A stretch of DNA of 33,040 bases from an uncultured Bacteroidales bacterium (GTDB taxonomy: Bacteria; Bacteroidota; Bacteroidia; Bacteroidales; P3): positions 1-33,040 of the forward strand of contig CAMIVE010000020.1 of assembly GCA_946401725.1 (NCBI GenBank), given 5' to 3'. A model generated the notes under the pieces. That model had not been told where the DNA came from, did not search any database, and was given only the letters and a program-made list of their open reading frames with translations. This document shows positions 10,616 to 17,007 of this stretch, piece by piece (position 1 is the first letter of the stretch; each line of letters starts with the position of its first letter). The translations under genes and the position numbers were made by a program.

Positions 10616-11686
10616 ATGAAAAGAATAGTAAGTATATTGACTGTAATAGCTCTTACCACGCTGTTGTCATCGCCGAGCCTGATGGCAGGTAACGACAACC
10701 GTAGAGGTACGCCGGGCGCTTCAGAATTGCTTATCAACCCTTGGGCACGTAGCAGTAGCTGGGGTGGCATCAACACGTCGTGTGCGCGTGGCATTGATGC
10801 TTTCTTCAGTAACATTGCTGGTCTCGCTTTTGTCGAGAAGACCGAATTTGTCTATACCAACACAATGTGGTTGGGTGGTAAAAGCGGTCTGAACAGCGGC
10901 GCCTCCATCAACAGTTTCGGTCTTGCAGTCCGTCTGGGTGATGCCAGTGTGTTGGGTGCCTATGTGATGGCAATGAGTGTTGGCGACCTGAATAAAACTA
11001 CTGAAAATAATCCTGAACCAGGTAGCAATGGTACATTCACCCCGTCGTTGATGAATCTTAATGTGGGTTTCGCTCATTCGTTCACCAACTCAATTCATGG
11101 TGGTGCTACCATCAAGGTTATCACCGAGTCGACAGATAACGTGACGGCTACAGGTGTTGCCATTGATGCAGGTATTCAGTATTTGACAGGTGCAAACGAC
11201 GAAATCAAATTCGGTATTTCTTTGAAGAATATCGGTCCTGCACTCAGTTTTAGCGGTACAGGTATGTCGTTCACCACCGTCAATGACGCTGGTAATGCCA
11301 TCACCGTTGAATTCCGTTCTGCAGAGATGGAGTTGCCTACCTGTTTGAACATTGGTGCCAGCTATGATTTCTTCTTTGAAAAATGGGATCAGCGCTTAAC
11401 GTTGGCTGCCAATTTTACATCCAACGCTTTCTTGCGTGATAATTTCGGTATCGGTTTCGAGTATTCCTTGCTCAAACGCTTCATGGCTCGTGCAGCATAT
11501 GTTTATCAGAGAGATCTCTTCTCCAGCACGGGTCGTGCTACCGCCAATGCAGGTCTCTGTGCCGGTGCCTCGGTTGAGTTCCCGCTGAAGAAGGAAGGCT
11601 CATCGGCTATCTCGTTGGATTATTCCTACAGAAGTTCGTATAACCTCAAGGGCAGCCATTCTATCGGTGCTACCATCAAGTTCTAA
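10616..11686 (+). CDS. PorV/PorQ family outer membrane beta-barrel protein
   Basis: This gene encodes 356 residues from the ATG at 10616; an in-frame TTG at 10607 is less likely because the signal peptide (about 1-24, ending SLMAG) starts at the ATG. The mature N-terminus carries GTPGASELLINPWARSSSWG followed by a Gly- and Ala-rich stretch with FFSNIAGLAF. This is the characteristic start of PorV/PorQ-family proteins, FadL-like barrels of the type IX secretion system. PorV proper carries cargo from the translocon to the attachment complex. Many paralogues sit beside individual cargo genes and their role is less clear. The 30-bp gap after the giant T9SS-type protein suggests a cargo and partner pair. 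The end, SIGATIKF, is a typical barrel C-terminus. The family assignment is firm; the choice between PorV and PorQ cannot be made here. Confidence 0.85.
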   Translation: MKRIVSILTVIALTTLLSSPSLMAGNDNRRGTPGASELLINPWARSSSWGGINTSCARGIDAFFSNIAGLAFVEKTEFVYTNTMWLGGKSGLNSGASINSFGLAVRLGDASVLGAYVMAMSVGDLNKTTENNPEPGSNGTFTPSLMNLNVGFAHSFTNSIHGGATIKVITESTDNVTATGVAIDAGIQYLTGANDEIKFGISLKNIGPALSFSGTGMSFTTVNDAGNAITVEFRSAEMELPTCLNIGASYDFFFEKWDQRLTLAANFTSNAFLRDNFGIGFEYSLLKRFMARAAYVYQRDLFSSTGRATANAGLCAGASVEFPLKKEGSSAISLDYSYRSSYNLKGSHSIGATIKF

Positions 11687-11711
11687 TCGAACTTGGTTAC
11701 ATAAGAAAGAG

Positions 11712-11750
11712 AATTAGGAAAGGTTCGTCATGGACCTTTCCTAATTTTTA
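11712..11750 (+). terminator. Rho-independent terminator after the PorV/PorQ gene
   Basis: A perfect 13-bp inverted repeat pairs 11712-11724 (AATTAGGAAAGGT) with 11734-11746 (ACCTTTCCTAATT) around a 9-nt loop, and a T-rich tail follows. It lies 25 bp after the stop codon, so it should end the transcript covering the three envelope genes and separate them from greA. Confidence 0.9.
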
Positions 11751-11779
11751 ACTTTCGACGGAACGGCCTTCCGTGGTCG

Positions 11780-11808
11780 TTTGCTGGTACTTTTTCCAAG
11801 TAGCTTTT
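11780..11808 (+). promoter_or_regulatory. Candidate Bacteroidetes-type promoter for greA
   Basis: TTTG at 11780-11783 and TAGCTTTT at 11801-11808 (one mismatch to TAnnTTTG) are separated by 17 nt. They lie after the terminator at 11712-11750 and 45 bp before the greA start. The match is imperfect, so this is a moderate call. Confidence 0.35.
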
Positions 11809-11853
11809 ATGCTAATTGTCTAATGACCGTTCATACGGTAAATCAAAATCAAC

Positions 11854-12327
11854 ATGTCAGAAATCAAATATTACAGTGAAGATGGACTGCAGAAACTGAG
11901 AGATGAACTGCACCACCTGATTGCTTTTGAGCGTCCGGCGGCCGCCGCAGCTATTGCCGAGGCACGTGATAAAGGCGATTTGTCAGAAAATGCGGAATAT
12001 GATGCTGCCAAGGAAGCGCAAGGCCATTTGGAAGCACGTATATCCAAATTGCAGGATCTTATTGCCAATGCACGTTTGCTTGATGAATCCAAGATCGATA
12101 CCTCAAAAGTGTTGCTGCTTTCCAAGATTTGTATTAAGAATACGAAAAACAACATGAAGCAGACGTACACGATTGTCCCTGAAAGCGAAGCTAATCTGAA
12201 ACAAGGGCTTATCTCTGTTTCGTCACCTTTTGCACAAGCTTTTCTGGGTAAGAAAGCGGGAGACAAAGTGGAAGTGGTTGTCCCAGCCGGAACGATGAAC
12301 TTCGAAATACTTTCAGTCGAGCGTTGA
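11854..12327 (+). CDS. greA: Transcription elongation factor GreA
   Basis: GreA binds backtracked RNA polymerase through the secondary channel and stimulates cleavage of the 3' end of the nascent RNA, so that stalled complexes resume. The 157-residue length is normal for the family. Residues 1-75 form the antiparallel coiled coil, with the conserved tip DKGDLSENAEYDAAKEAQ. Asp42 and Glu45 are the acidic tip residues that help position the catalytic Mg ion (Asp41 and Glu44 in E. coli). The C-terminal FKBP-like domain ends with SPFAQAFLGKKAGDKVEV and a final beta strand. The ATG at 11854 gives the expected N-terminus. The gene has its own upstream region after a strong terminator and is followed 72 bp later by a HIT hydrolase gene. 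Confidence 0.97.
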   Translation: MSEIKYYSEDGLQKLRDELHHLIAFERPAAAAAIAEARDKGDLSENAEYDAAKEAQGHLEARISKLQDLIANARLLDESKIDTSKVLLLSKICIKNTKNNMKQTYTIVPESEANLKQGLISVSSPFAQAFLGKKAGDKVEVVVPAGTMNFEILSVER

Positions 12328-12399
12328 AATTATTGAATCCCCGAATACCAACCCCTGTCTTTTTTATAGTACAAACTTTTAAACATTCTAACCTTTCGT

Positions 12400-12798
12400 A
12401 TGCCAAGTATCTTTTCACGTATTGTTGCAGGCGAGATCCCCTGCTACAAAGTTGCTGAGACCGACGAGTGTCTGGCGTTTCTGGATGTCAACCCGGTGGT
12501 GAAGGGCCATGTGCTCTGTATTCCCAAGAAGGAGGTAGACTATATCTTCGATTTGGACGATGATCTTTTTGTCACACTGCACCGATTCAGCCGCACGGTG
12601 GCCAAGGGTTTGAAGAAAGTCTGTCCCTGCATCAAAGTGGGTGTCGCTGTGGTGGGTATCGATGTGCCGCATACGCATATTCATTTGATGCCGTTGAATA
12701 ATCCAGGTGACTTGAATTTCGCACACCATGTAAAAATGGAACCGGAAGAGATGCAAGAGCTCGCCTCCCGTATAGCTGACGCTATTCAGGAATTATAA
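12400..12798 (+). CDS. HIT family nucleotide hydrolase (Hint-like)
   Basis: This gene encodes a 132-residue histidine-triad protein. The triad motif HTHIH is at residues 91-95, and the preceding part has FSRIVAGEIPCYKV and LDVNPVVKGHVLCIPKK, both typical of bacterial Hint and HIT proteins. These proteins hydrolyse adenosine phosphoramidates and related nucleotide conjugates in the cytoplasm; the true substrate in bacteria is usually unknown. Length and motif are complete, so it should be active. It starts 72 bp after greA. The greA-HIT pairing is one I recall as common in Bacteroidetes, but no functional link is evident from the sequence. A strong bidirectional terminator follows. Confidence 0.95.
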   Translation: MPSIFSRIVAGEIPCYKVAETDECLAFLDVNPVVKGHVLCIPKKEVDYIFDLDDDLFVTLHRFSRTVAKGLKKVCPCIKVGVAVVGIDVPHTHIHLMPLNNPGDLNFAHHVKMEPEEMQELASRIADAIQEL

Positions 12799-12813
12799 GT
12801 TGTATGGAACATC

Positions 12814-12852
12814 AAAAAAAACACAGCCATAAGCAAATGGCTGTGTTTTTTT
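12814..12852. terminator. Bidirectional terminator between the HIT gene and purM
   Basis: A 16-bp stem pairs 12815-12830 with 12837-12852 around a 6-nt loop. The core is ACACAGCCAT / ATGGCTGTGT, flanked by an A run on the left and a T run on the right. Because the two flanking genes converge, it can end transcripts from both strands. Confidence 0.92.
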
Positions 12853-12876
12853 AGTAGGTTTTCGGTGTATTCAGGC

Positions 12877-14049
12877 TCAGTTTGTGTAAATGTAAGTCCC
12901 GTTCTCTGATTTGACGGTGACTTGTGCGTTTTCAGATGCTTCGCAGTGCCCGATAACTTTTGCGTCGATATGGAAGCTGTTGGCGATGTCAATAATGCCG
13001 GCAGCGGTCGACTCATCAGTATATATTTCCATGCGGTGTCCCATATTGAAGACGGTGTACATCTCTTTCCAATCAGTTCCGCTCTGTTCGTGGATGAGTT
13101 TGAACAACGGAGGTACGGGGAACATGTTGTCTTTTACTACATGCAGGTTGTCGATAAAATGGAGCACCTTGGTCTGAGCACCGCCGCTACAATGTATCAT
13201 GCCGTCGATTTTGGGACGATATTCATCGAGCACCCGACGAATGACAGGAGCATATGTGCGGGTAGGGGATAGTACCATCTTGCCTGCGTCAACTCCAGAG
13301 ACTTCAGTGTTGTCGGTCAGCCGTTTGTTGCCGCAATAGACTACCTCTTTGGGGAGGTTGTGGTCGAAACTCTCCGGGAAATGGGTTGCGTAGTATTGTG
13401 AAAAGACATCATGACGGGCTGATGTCAGGCCGTTGCTGCCCATTCCACCATTATAGCTTTTCTCGTAGGTCGATTGTCCGTAAGAGGCCAGTCCCACTAT
13501 CACATTACCTGGTTTGATATGGCCGTTGTCTATTACATCACTTCGACGCATGCGGGCCGTAACGGTACTGTCCACGATAATGGTACGGACTAGGTCTCCC
13601 ACATCGGCAGTCTCACCGCCGGTGAGGTAAATGCCGATCCCCAGCTCTCGCATCTCCTGCAGGAACTCCTCGGTTCCATTGATCACAGCACTTATGACCT
13701 CTCCTGGTATCAGTTGTTTGTTGCGTCCGATAGTGGAACTCAGCAGAATATTGTCGACAGCCCCAACACAGAGCAAGTCATCCAGATTCATCACCACGGC
13801 GTCGATGGCAATACCTTTCCAAACAGAAAGATCGCCTGTCTCTTTCCAGTAGAGATAAGCAAGTGAGGACTTGGTGCCGGCACCGTCGGCATGCATGATG
13901 TTGCAGTAGTCGCTGTCACCTCCAAGAAAATCGGGGATAATTTTGCAGAAAGCTTTCGGATAAAGACCTTTGTCTATTTTCTTGATAGCGTTGTGAACAT
14001 CTTCTTTCGAGGCGGAAACACCACGCAGGTTGTATTTTAGTTGATCCAT
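12877..14049 (-). CDS. purM: Phosphoribosylformylglycinamidine cyclo-ligase (AIR synthase)
   Basis: PurM closes the imidazole ring in de novo purine synthesis, turning formylglycinamidine ribonucleotide into aminoimidazole ribonucleotide with ATP. The sequence has the family landmarks in order: HADGAGTKSSLAYLYW (residues 53-68, the ATP-binding GxGTK element), AVVMNLDDLLCVGA (84-97) and LTGGETADV (142-150). At 390 residues it is longer than the usual enterobacterial enzyme (about 345) and fits what I recall of the longer Bacteroidetes form. No other purine genes are next to it. It converges with the HIT gene and diverges from an outer-membrane protein gene at 14155, with which it shares a compact promoter region. 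Confidence 0.92.
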   Translation of the reverse strand: MDQLKYNLRGVSASKEDVHNAIKKIDKGLYPKAFCKIIPDFLGGDSDYCNIMHADGAGTKSSLAYLYWKETGDLSVWKGIAIDAVVMNLDDLLCVGAVDNILLSSTIGRNKQLIPGEVISAVINGTEEFLQEMRELGIGIYLTGGETADVGDLVRTIIVDSTVTARMRRSDVIDNGHIKPGNVIVGLASYGQSTYEKSYNGGMGSNGLTSARHDVFSQYYATHFPESFDHNLPKEVVYCGNKRLTDNTEVSGVDAGKMVLSPTRTYAPVIRRVLDEYRPKIDGMIHCSGGAQTKVLHFIDNLHVVKDNMFPVPPLFKLIHEQSGTDWKEMYTVFNMGHRMEIYTDESTAAGIIDIANSFHIDAKVIGHCEASENAQVTVKSENGTYIYTN

Positions 14050-14078
14050 CTTTGAGGAGGTTGTTATGTTTCGTTTTG

Positions 14079-14110
14079 CAAAAATACTAATTTTTTGCAG
14101 TTTAGCGAAA
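14079..14110 (-). promoter_or_regulatory. Candidate promoter for purM
   Basis: Read on the minus strand, TATTTTTG occupies 14086-14079 and matches TAnnTTTG exactly. A TTTC at 14110-14107 (one mismatch to the TTTG upstream element) lies 20 nt upstream. The -7 element ends 29 bp before the purM ATG. Confidence 0.5.
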
Positions 14111-14124
14111 AAAATGTATCTTTG
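14094..14124 (+). promoter_or_regulatory. Bacteroidetes-type promoter for the 14155-16848 gene group
   Basis: TTTG at 14094-14097 and TATCTTTG at 14117-14124 match both parts of the TTTG / TAnnTTTG consensus, with 19 nt between them. The start codon at 14155 lies 30 bp downstream. This overlaps the region used by the divergent purM promoter. Confidence 0.7.
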
Positions 14125-14154
14125 TAAACTGTTATCGTTTTTATTGCCGATTGT

Positions 14155-14763
14155 ATGAAATTGAGGTATTGTGTTTTATGTTTTCTCCTAGTCCTTTCGG
14201 GGCTTGTTTTTCCTGCCACGGCAATGGCTCAAAAAGATACGGTACCTTTGGCAAAACGGAATGATTTCAAGGTGACATTGCTTTCGCTCGGCAGCGGATC
14301 GACGCGGCTCACTTTTGAACATGCCTTCAATTCCTTGAACAGCGCTGAGCTCACACTGGGTATTGTCGGATTGGGATGGGATTGGATGAACGAGAGTCAT
14401 CCGGGTGGACTGCTGGTCAAGTTGGCCTTCAAGTGGAGGGTGATTCCTTCGAAGGCGTTGGATAATTGGCTGGCGGGATTTTATGTTAAGCCTGAATTTG
14501 TGTGGGCGCAGTTCCGTTACGACAACCCGCGAGTCGATGGGGGGGCGGCTTCCAAATGTCCAGAATCGACTCTTCAGATGGCTTTGTTGGCCGAATGTGG
14601 CTACCAGATTGTTTGGAATTGGTTTGTATTTGATGTCTATACGGGCCTTGGTCCATCGTTTGGAACGGGTAATTTGAATAATTATTATCACAGTTTCATG
14701 CTTTTCCCTGACGACGGGTGGCTGGCTTTCACTGCTGGCTTCCGTGTCGGTGTGGCTTTCTGA
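14155..14763 (+). CDS. Small exported protein, probable outer-membrane beta barrel
   Basis: This gene encodes 202 residues. A clear signal peptide covers about 1-25 (ending ATAMAQ). The mature part has alternating hydrophobic and polar strands with many Gly and aromatic residues (for example TLGIVGLGWDWMNE, LLVKLAFKWR and GFRVGVAF) and a terminal Phe. This pattern suggests an 8-stranded outer-membrane barrel of the DUF3575 kind, but the family is not certain. It is the first gene after the promoter at 14094-14124. The PqqD-like gene follows after a 59-bp gap without a clear terminator, so it may be co-transcribed with that module. A run of seven G residues at 14539-14545 keeps the frame intact. 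Confidence 0.7.
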   Translation: MKLRYCVLCFLLVLSGLVFPATAMAQKDTVPLAKRNDFKVTLLSLGSGSTRLTFEHAFNSLNSAELTLGIVGLGWDWMNESHPGGLLVKLAFKWRVIPSKALDNWLAGFYVKPEFVWAQFRYDNPRVDGGAASKCPESTLQMALLAECGYQIVWNWFVFDVYTGLGPSFGTGNLNNYYHSFMLFPDDGWLAFTAGFRVGVAF

Positions 14764-14822
14764 AAAACAGGTTGCTGCTATAATGAGTGATTAATATAAC
14801 ATAAAACCATCATAACCCTTTC

Positions 14823-15089
14823 ATGAAGATAAATCCTCGATACAAAGTACATCGTGTGGCCGATGAGGATATTGTACTTATCCAAGGTCGCAATCCGGGT
14901 GATATGACAACGGTGATTGCTTTCAATGAGTCGTCACTTTTTCTGTGGAACAGTTTGCAGGGACGCGAATTTATCATCTCCGATGTTGTGGATCTTTTGA
15001 TGCAGCGATACGATGTGGATTCGGAGACGGCTCAGCGTGATGCCGAATCTTGGATTGTGAAACTACAGGAAAACAATATGTTGGAATAA
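14823..15089 (+). CDS. PqqD family peptide-binding protein
   Basis: This gene encodes 88 residues with the typical PqqD layout: an N-terminal strand region (residues about 5-35), the helix start AFNESSLFLWNSLQG (35-49), then a helical half with a DVVDLLMQRYDVD stretch and a C-terminal helix. PqqD folds are RiPP recognition elements that bind precursor peptides and present them to modifying enzymes. Similar short proteins also occur beside HPr-kinase-related genes in the so-called HPr-rel-A systems. The stop codon TAA at 15087-15089 shares its last base with the ATG of the next gene (TAATG), so translation is coupled to the kinase-like gene. No radical SAM enzyme, nitrile or lantibiotic-type synthetase, or precursor gene is visible nearby, so the bound peptide is unknown. 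Confidence 0.85.
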   Translation: MKINPRYKVHRVADEDIVLIQGRNPGDMTTVIAFNESSLFLWNSLQGREFIISDVVDLLMQRYDVDSETAQRDAESWIVKLQENNMLE

Positions 15090-16030
15090 TGGACGTACGG
15101 ACATTGCTTTTAGGTGGTCATTCTGTGACTGTGTTGGGCTCCGATGCAGTCCGTTTGATGGATAGGTGTGAGGGCTTCGAACGTTTTTTCACATCTAAGG
15201 AGCAATCAGAGTGGACGGTGAGCTATGGTAATAGAATCTCTCCATGGTCCGATGGCCTCACGTTGTCCCGCTTTTGTTTTGAAGAGATAAAGAGTAGCTG
15301 TGTTTTCAGCAGGAAAGGAGACTGTTACCAGTTTGTGATGTATCCAGAGACGGACGGTATGCCTTTGGTGTGTATGCAGTACCGAACAGGTGACACGACA
15401 GTTTATGCTTCAGCGTGCACCGATATGTCCGCTTGGCGTTTTTCCTTGTGGTTCGCCTGTTGTCTGCTGGGAGCTTGCGAAGGCCTGACTTTTGTCCATA
15501 GTTCGGTGGCGGTTTATAGAGGAGAGGCGGTGCTCTTTCTCGGTGAGTCAGGAACAGGGAAAAGCACCCATACGCGACTGTGGTTACAGCATATTGCCGG
15601 CAGTCGGATTTTGAATGACGACAGTCCGTTGCTCTCAATCGAAACGACAGGTCCGGTGGTGTATGGCAGTCCGTGGAGTGGGAAAACGCCCTGTTTCCAT
15701 TCCAAACATTTTCCGTTGAAGGCATTGGTGCGGCTCTCCCAAGCTCAAAGGAATGCCATTCGTCGACTCTCTGTTCCGGAGGCTTTTGCAGCAATGCAAC
15801 CGTCGCTTCCTCCGGCACTGATGCAGGATAACACTTTGCGGTCTGCAGATGGCGGAGTGCATACATTCCTGTCGGATCCACTGATTCATATTATCTCTGA
15901 GACTATTTCGCGTGTTCCGGTATTTCATTTGCAGTGTTTGCCCGACGAAGCAGCGGCTCGCTTGTGCTGTTCTGCGGTCTTTGGGACAGACGAACCTGTG
16001 TCCTCATCATGCAAAAAAGAGTTGCTTTGA
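15089..16030 (+). CDS. HPr kinase/phosphorylase-related P-loop protein
   Basis: This gene encodes 313 residues from the ATG at 15089; an upstream in-frame TTG at 15050 lies inside the PqqD-like gene and is unlikely. The C-terminal half has a Walker A motif GESGTGKST (residues 152-160), an NDDSPLL element (176-182, matching the ADD element of HPr kinase), and YGSPWSGKT (about residues 190-198) as in HprK-related proteins. The N-terminal half, with several Cys and aromatic residues, is not an HPr-kinase N-domain I recognise. Related proteins in PqqD-containing clusters are thought to phosphorylate a peptide or small target; in some lasso-peptide clusters an HprK-like kinase modifies the C-terminal Ser. 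It overlaps both neighbours (by 1 bp and 22 bp), so it is the middle gene of a coupled set. Its use of CGG and CGA is higher than in the envelope genes at 1979-11686. Confidence 0.8.
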   Translation: MDVRTLLLGGHSVTVLGSDAVRLMDRCEGFERFFTSKEQSEWTVSYGNRISPWSDGLTLSRFCFEEIKSSCVFSRKGDCYQFVMYPETDGMPLVCMQYRTGDTTVYASACTDMSAWRFSLWFACCLLGACEGLTFVHSSVAVYRGEAVLFLGESGTGKSTHTRLWLQHIAGSRILNDDSPLLSIETTGPVVYGSPWSGKTPCFHSKHFPLKALVRLSQAQRNAIRRLSVPEAFAAMQPSLPPALMQDNTLRSADGGVHTFLSDPLIHIISETISRVPVFHLQCLPDEAAARLCCSAVFGTDEPVSSSCKKELL

Positions 16031-16848
16031 AATCAGAACGTTTGATATTACCCAATAACGAGCGTGGTTTTATCCTTGAGGAATTACACGCACGCCTACA
16101 ACAAGGTCATACGGTTCATATTGCATTTGGAGGCAGCAGCATGCTGCCAATGATTGATGGTGATAAAGACCGGGTGGTGCTCCGTCCGCTCGACTCGGCG
16201 GAACAGTTGCAGTTAAGAGAAATCTATTTGTTTTCGTACCAAGGTCGATGTGTAATACACCGGCTGCTGAGTCGCAAGGGAGACAAACTGGTTTTTCGGG
16301 GAGACAATTGCCGTCAGACGGAGACGGTCGACCGGGAATCAGTCTGGGCTCGTTTAGTCGCGGTCGAACATGAAGACGGTCGGGTCGATAATTGTGATTC
16401 GGACGACTGGCGTCGTCGCTCCGTACAGGTGGTCCGACATCGCAATATGCTCAATAGCGTGTATGACGGTTTTGGTCGAAAACAGCGCCGTTGGGAACGC
16501 TGGTGCTATTTCATCATACTTTTGCTTCTGATGTGGGCCCCTGTCGGTGGTCTTGGTGTGCCGCTTGACAATTTTGTTCTGGGCATTCGCCTGGATCACC
16601 TCCTGCACGCCTCTGTCTACATTCCGTGCTGCTTTTTCTTGATGGATTTCCCTGTTGTGGGTTGGAATCATCGGTTCGGTTGTTGGCTGACGGCGACGTT
16701 GATTGCACTGACTACCGAGTCGGTGCAATATCTGCTCCCTTATCGGGGTTTTGACATCAACGATTTAGTTGCTAATATTATGGGCGTTACCTTGGGATGG
16801 TTGATACTTGCGATACTTAAACGTAATCAAAACAGAATCAGTCTGTAG
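16009..16848 (+). CDS. SipW-type signal peptidase domain fused to a VanZ-like membrane domain
   Basis: This gene encodes 279 residues from the ATG at 16009, which overlaps the kinase-like gene by 22 bp. An earlier in-frame start at 15934 would lie deep inside that gene. Residues about 10-115 are an S24/S26 peptidase domain: FGGSSMLPMIDGD (Ser44 in the S-M-x-P box), CVIHRLLSRKGD (His84 where bacterial type I enzymes have Lys) and FRGDNC (Asp99). The Ser to His spacing of 40 equals that of Bacillus SipW (Ser47, His87), so this is the Ser/His (ER-like) type. No membrane anchor precedes the domain. Residues about 165-275 are a VanZ-like domain with several membrane helices, an LDHLLHA motif and the signature TESVQYLLPYRGFDINDLVA followed by NIMG. 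The joined protein would hold a cytoplasm-facing or membrane-proximal peptidase at the membrane. The target is unknown. Confidence 0.82.
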   Translation: MQKRVALKSERLILPNNERGFILEELHARLQQGHTVHIAFGGSSMLPMIDGDKDRVVLRPLDSAEQLQLREIYLFSYQGRCVIHRLLSRKGDKLVFRGDNCRQTETVDRESVWARLVAVEHEDGRVDNCDSDDWRRRSVQVVRHRNMLNSVYDGFGRKQRRWERWCYFIILLLLMWAPVGGLGVPLDNFVLGIRLDHLLHASVYIPCCFFLMDFPVVGWNHRFGCWLTATLIALTTESVQYLLPYRGFDINDLVANIMGVTLGWLILAILKRNQNRISL

Positions 16849-16903
16849 GCGCTTTGGTAAAAATTATTTCCGTCGAGAACGGGTCTGTTTGCGTTAATTT
16901 TCG

Positions 16904-16911
16904 TAATTTTG
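16904..16911 (+). promoter_or_regulatory. Candidate -7 element upstream of the glycosyltransferase gene
   Basis: TAATTTTG matches TAnnTTTG exactly and lies about 96 bp before the start at 17008. The nearest upstream TTTG (16888-16891) is only 12 nt away, which is short, so the -33 part is not convincing. Confidence 0.35.
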
Positions 16912-16940
16912 CAAAATCTATTTTCAAGAAAATCACCTCT

Positions 16941-16956
16941 AGCCTCTGAGGAGGCT
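16941..16956 (+). other. Short perfect hairpin in the leader of the glycosyltransferase gene
   Basis: AGCCTC and GAGGCT pair over 6 bp around a TGAG loop. There is no T run after it, so it is not a standard terminator. It lies about 50 bp before the start codon and downstream of the candidate -7 element, so it would be in the 5' leader. Its role is unknown. Confidence 0.4.
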
Positions 16957-17007
16957 CTTAAAACGTAATACACTAAACTTTTTTAATATTTAAACTTTAT
17001 TCTCCCC

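Noticed and set aside
14539-14545. Run of seven G residues inside the small barrel gene, as a possible phase-variation tract
   Set aside because: Seven is short for slip-prone tracts, the frame is intact, and no similar tracts occur nearby. It could also be a sequencing-sensitive site.
14823-16848. Calling the PqqD module a lasso peptide cluster
   Set aside because: There is no asparagine-synthase-like cyclase, no transglutaminase-type leader protease and no precursor gene. Only the PqqD and HprK-like parts are shared.
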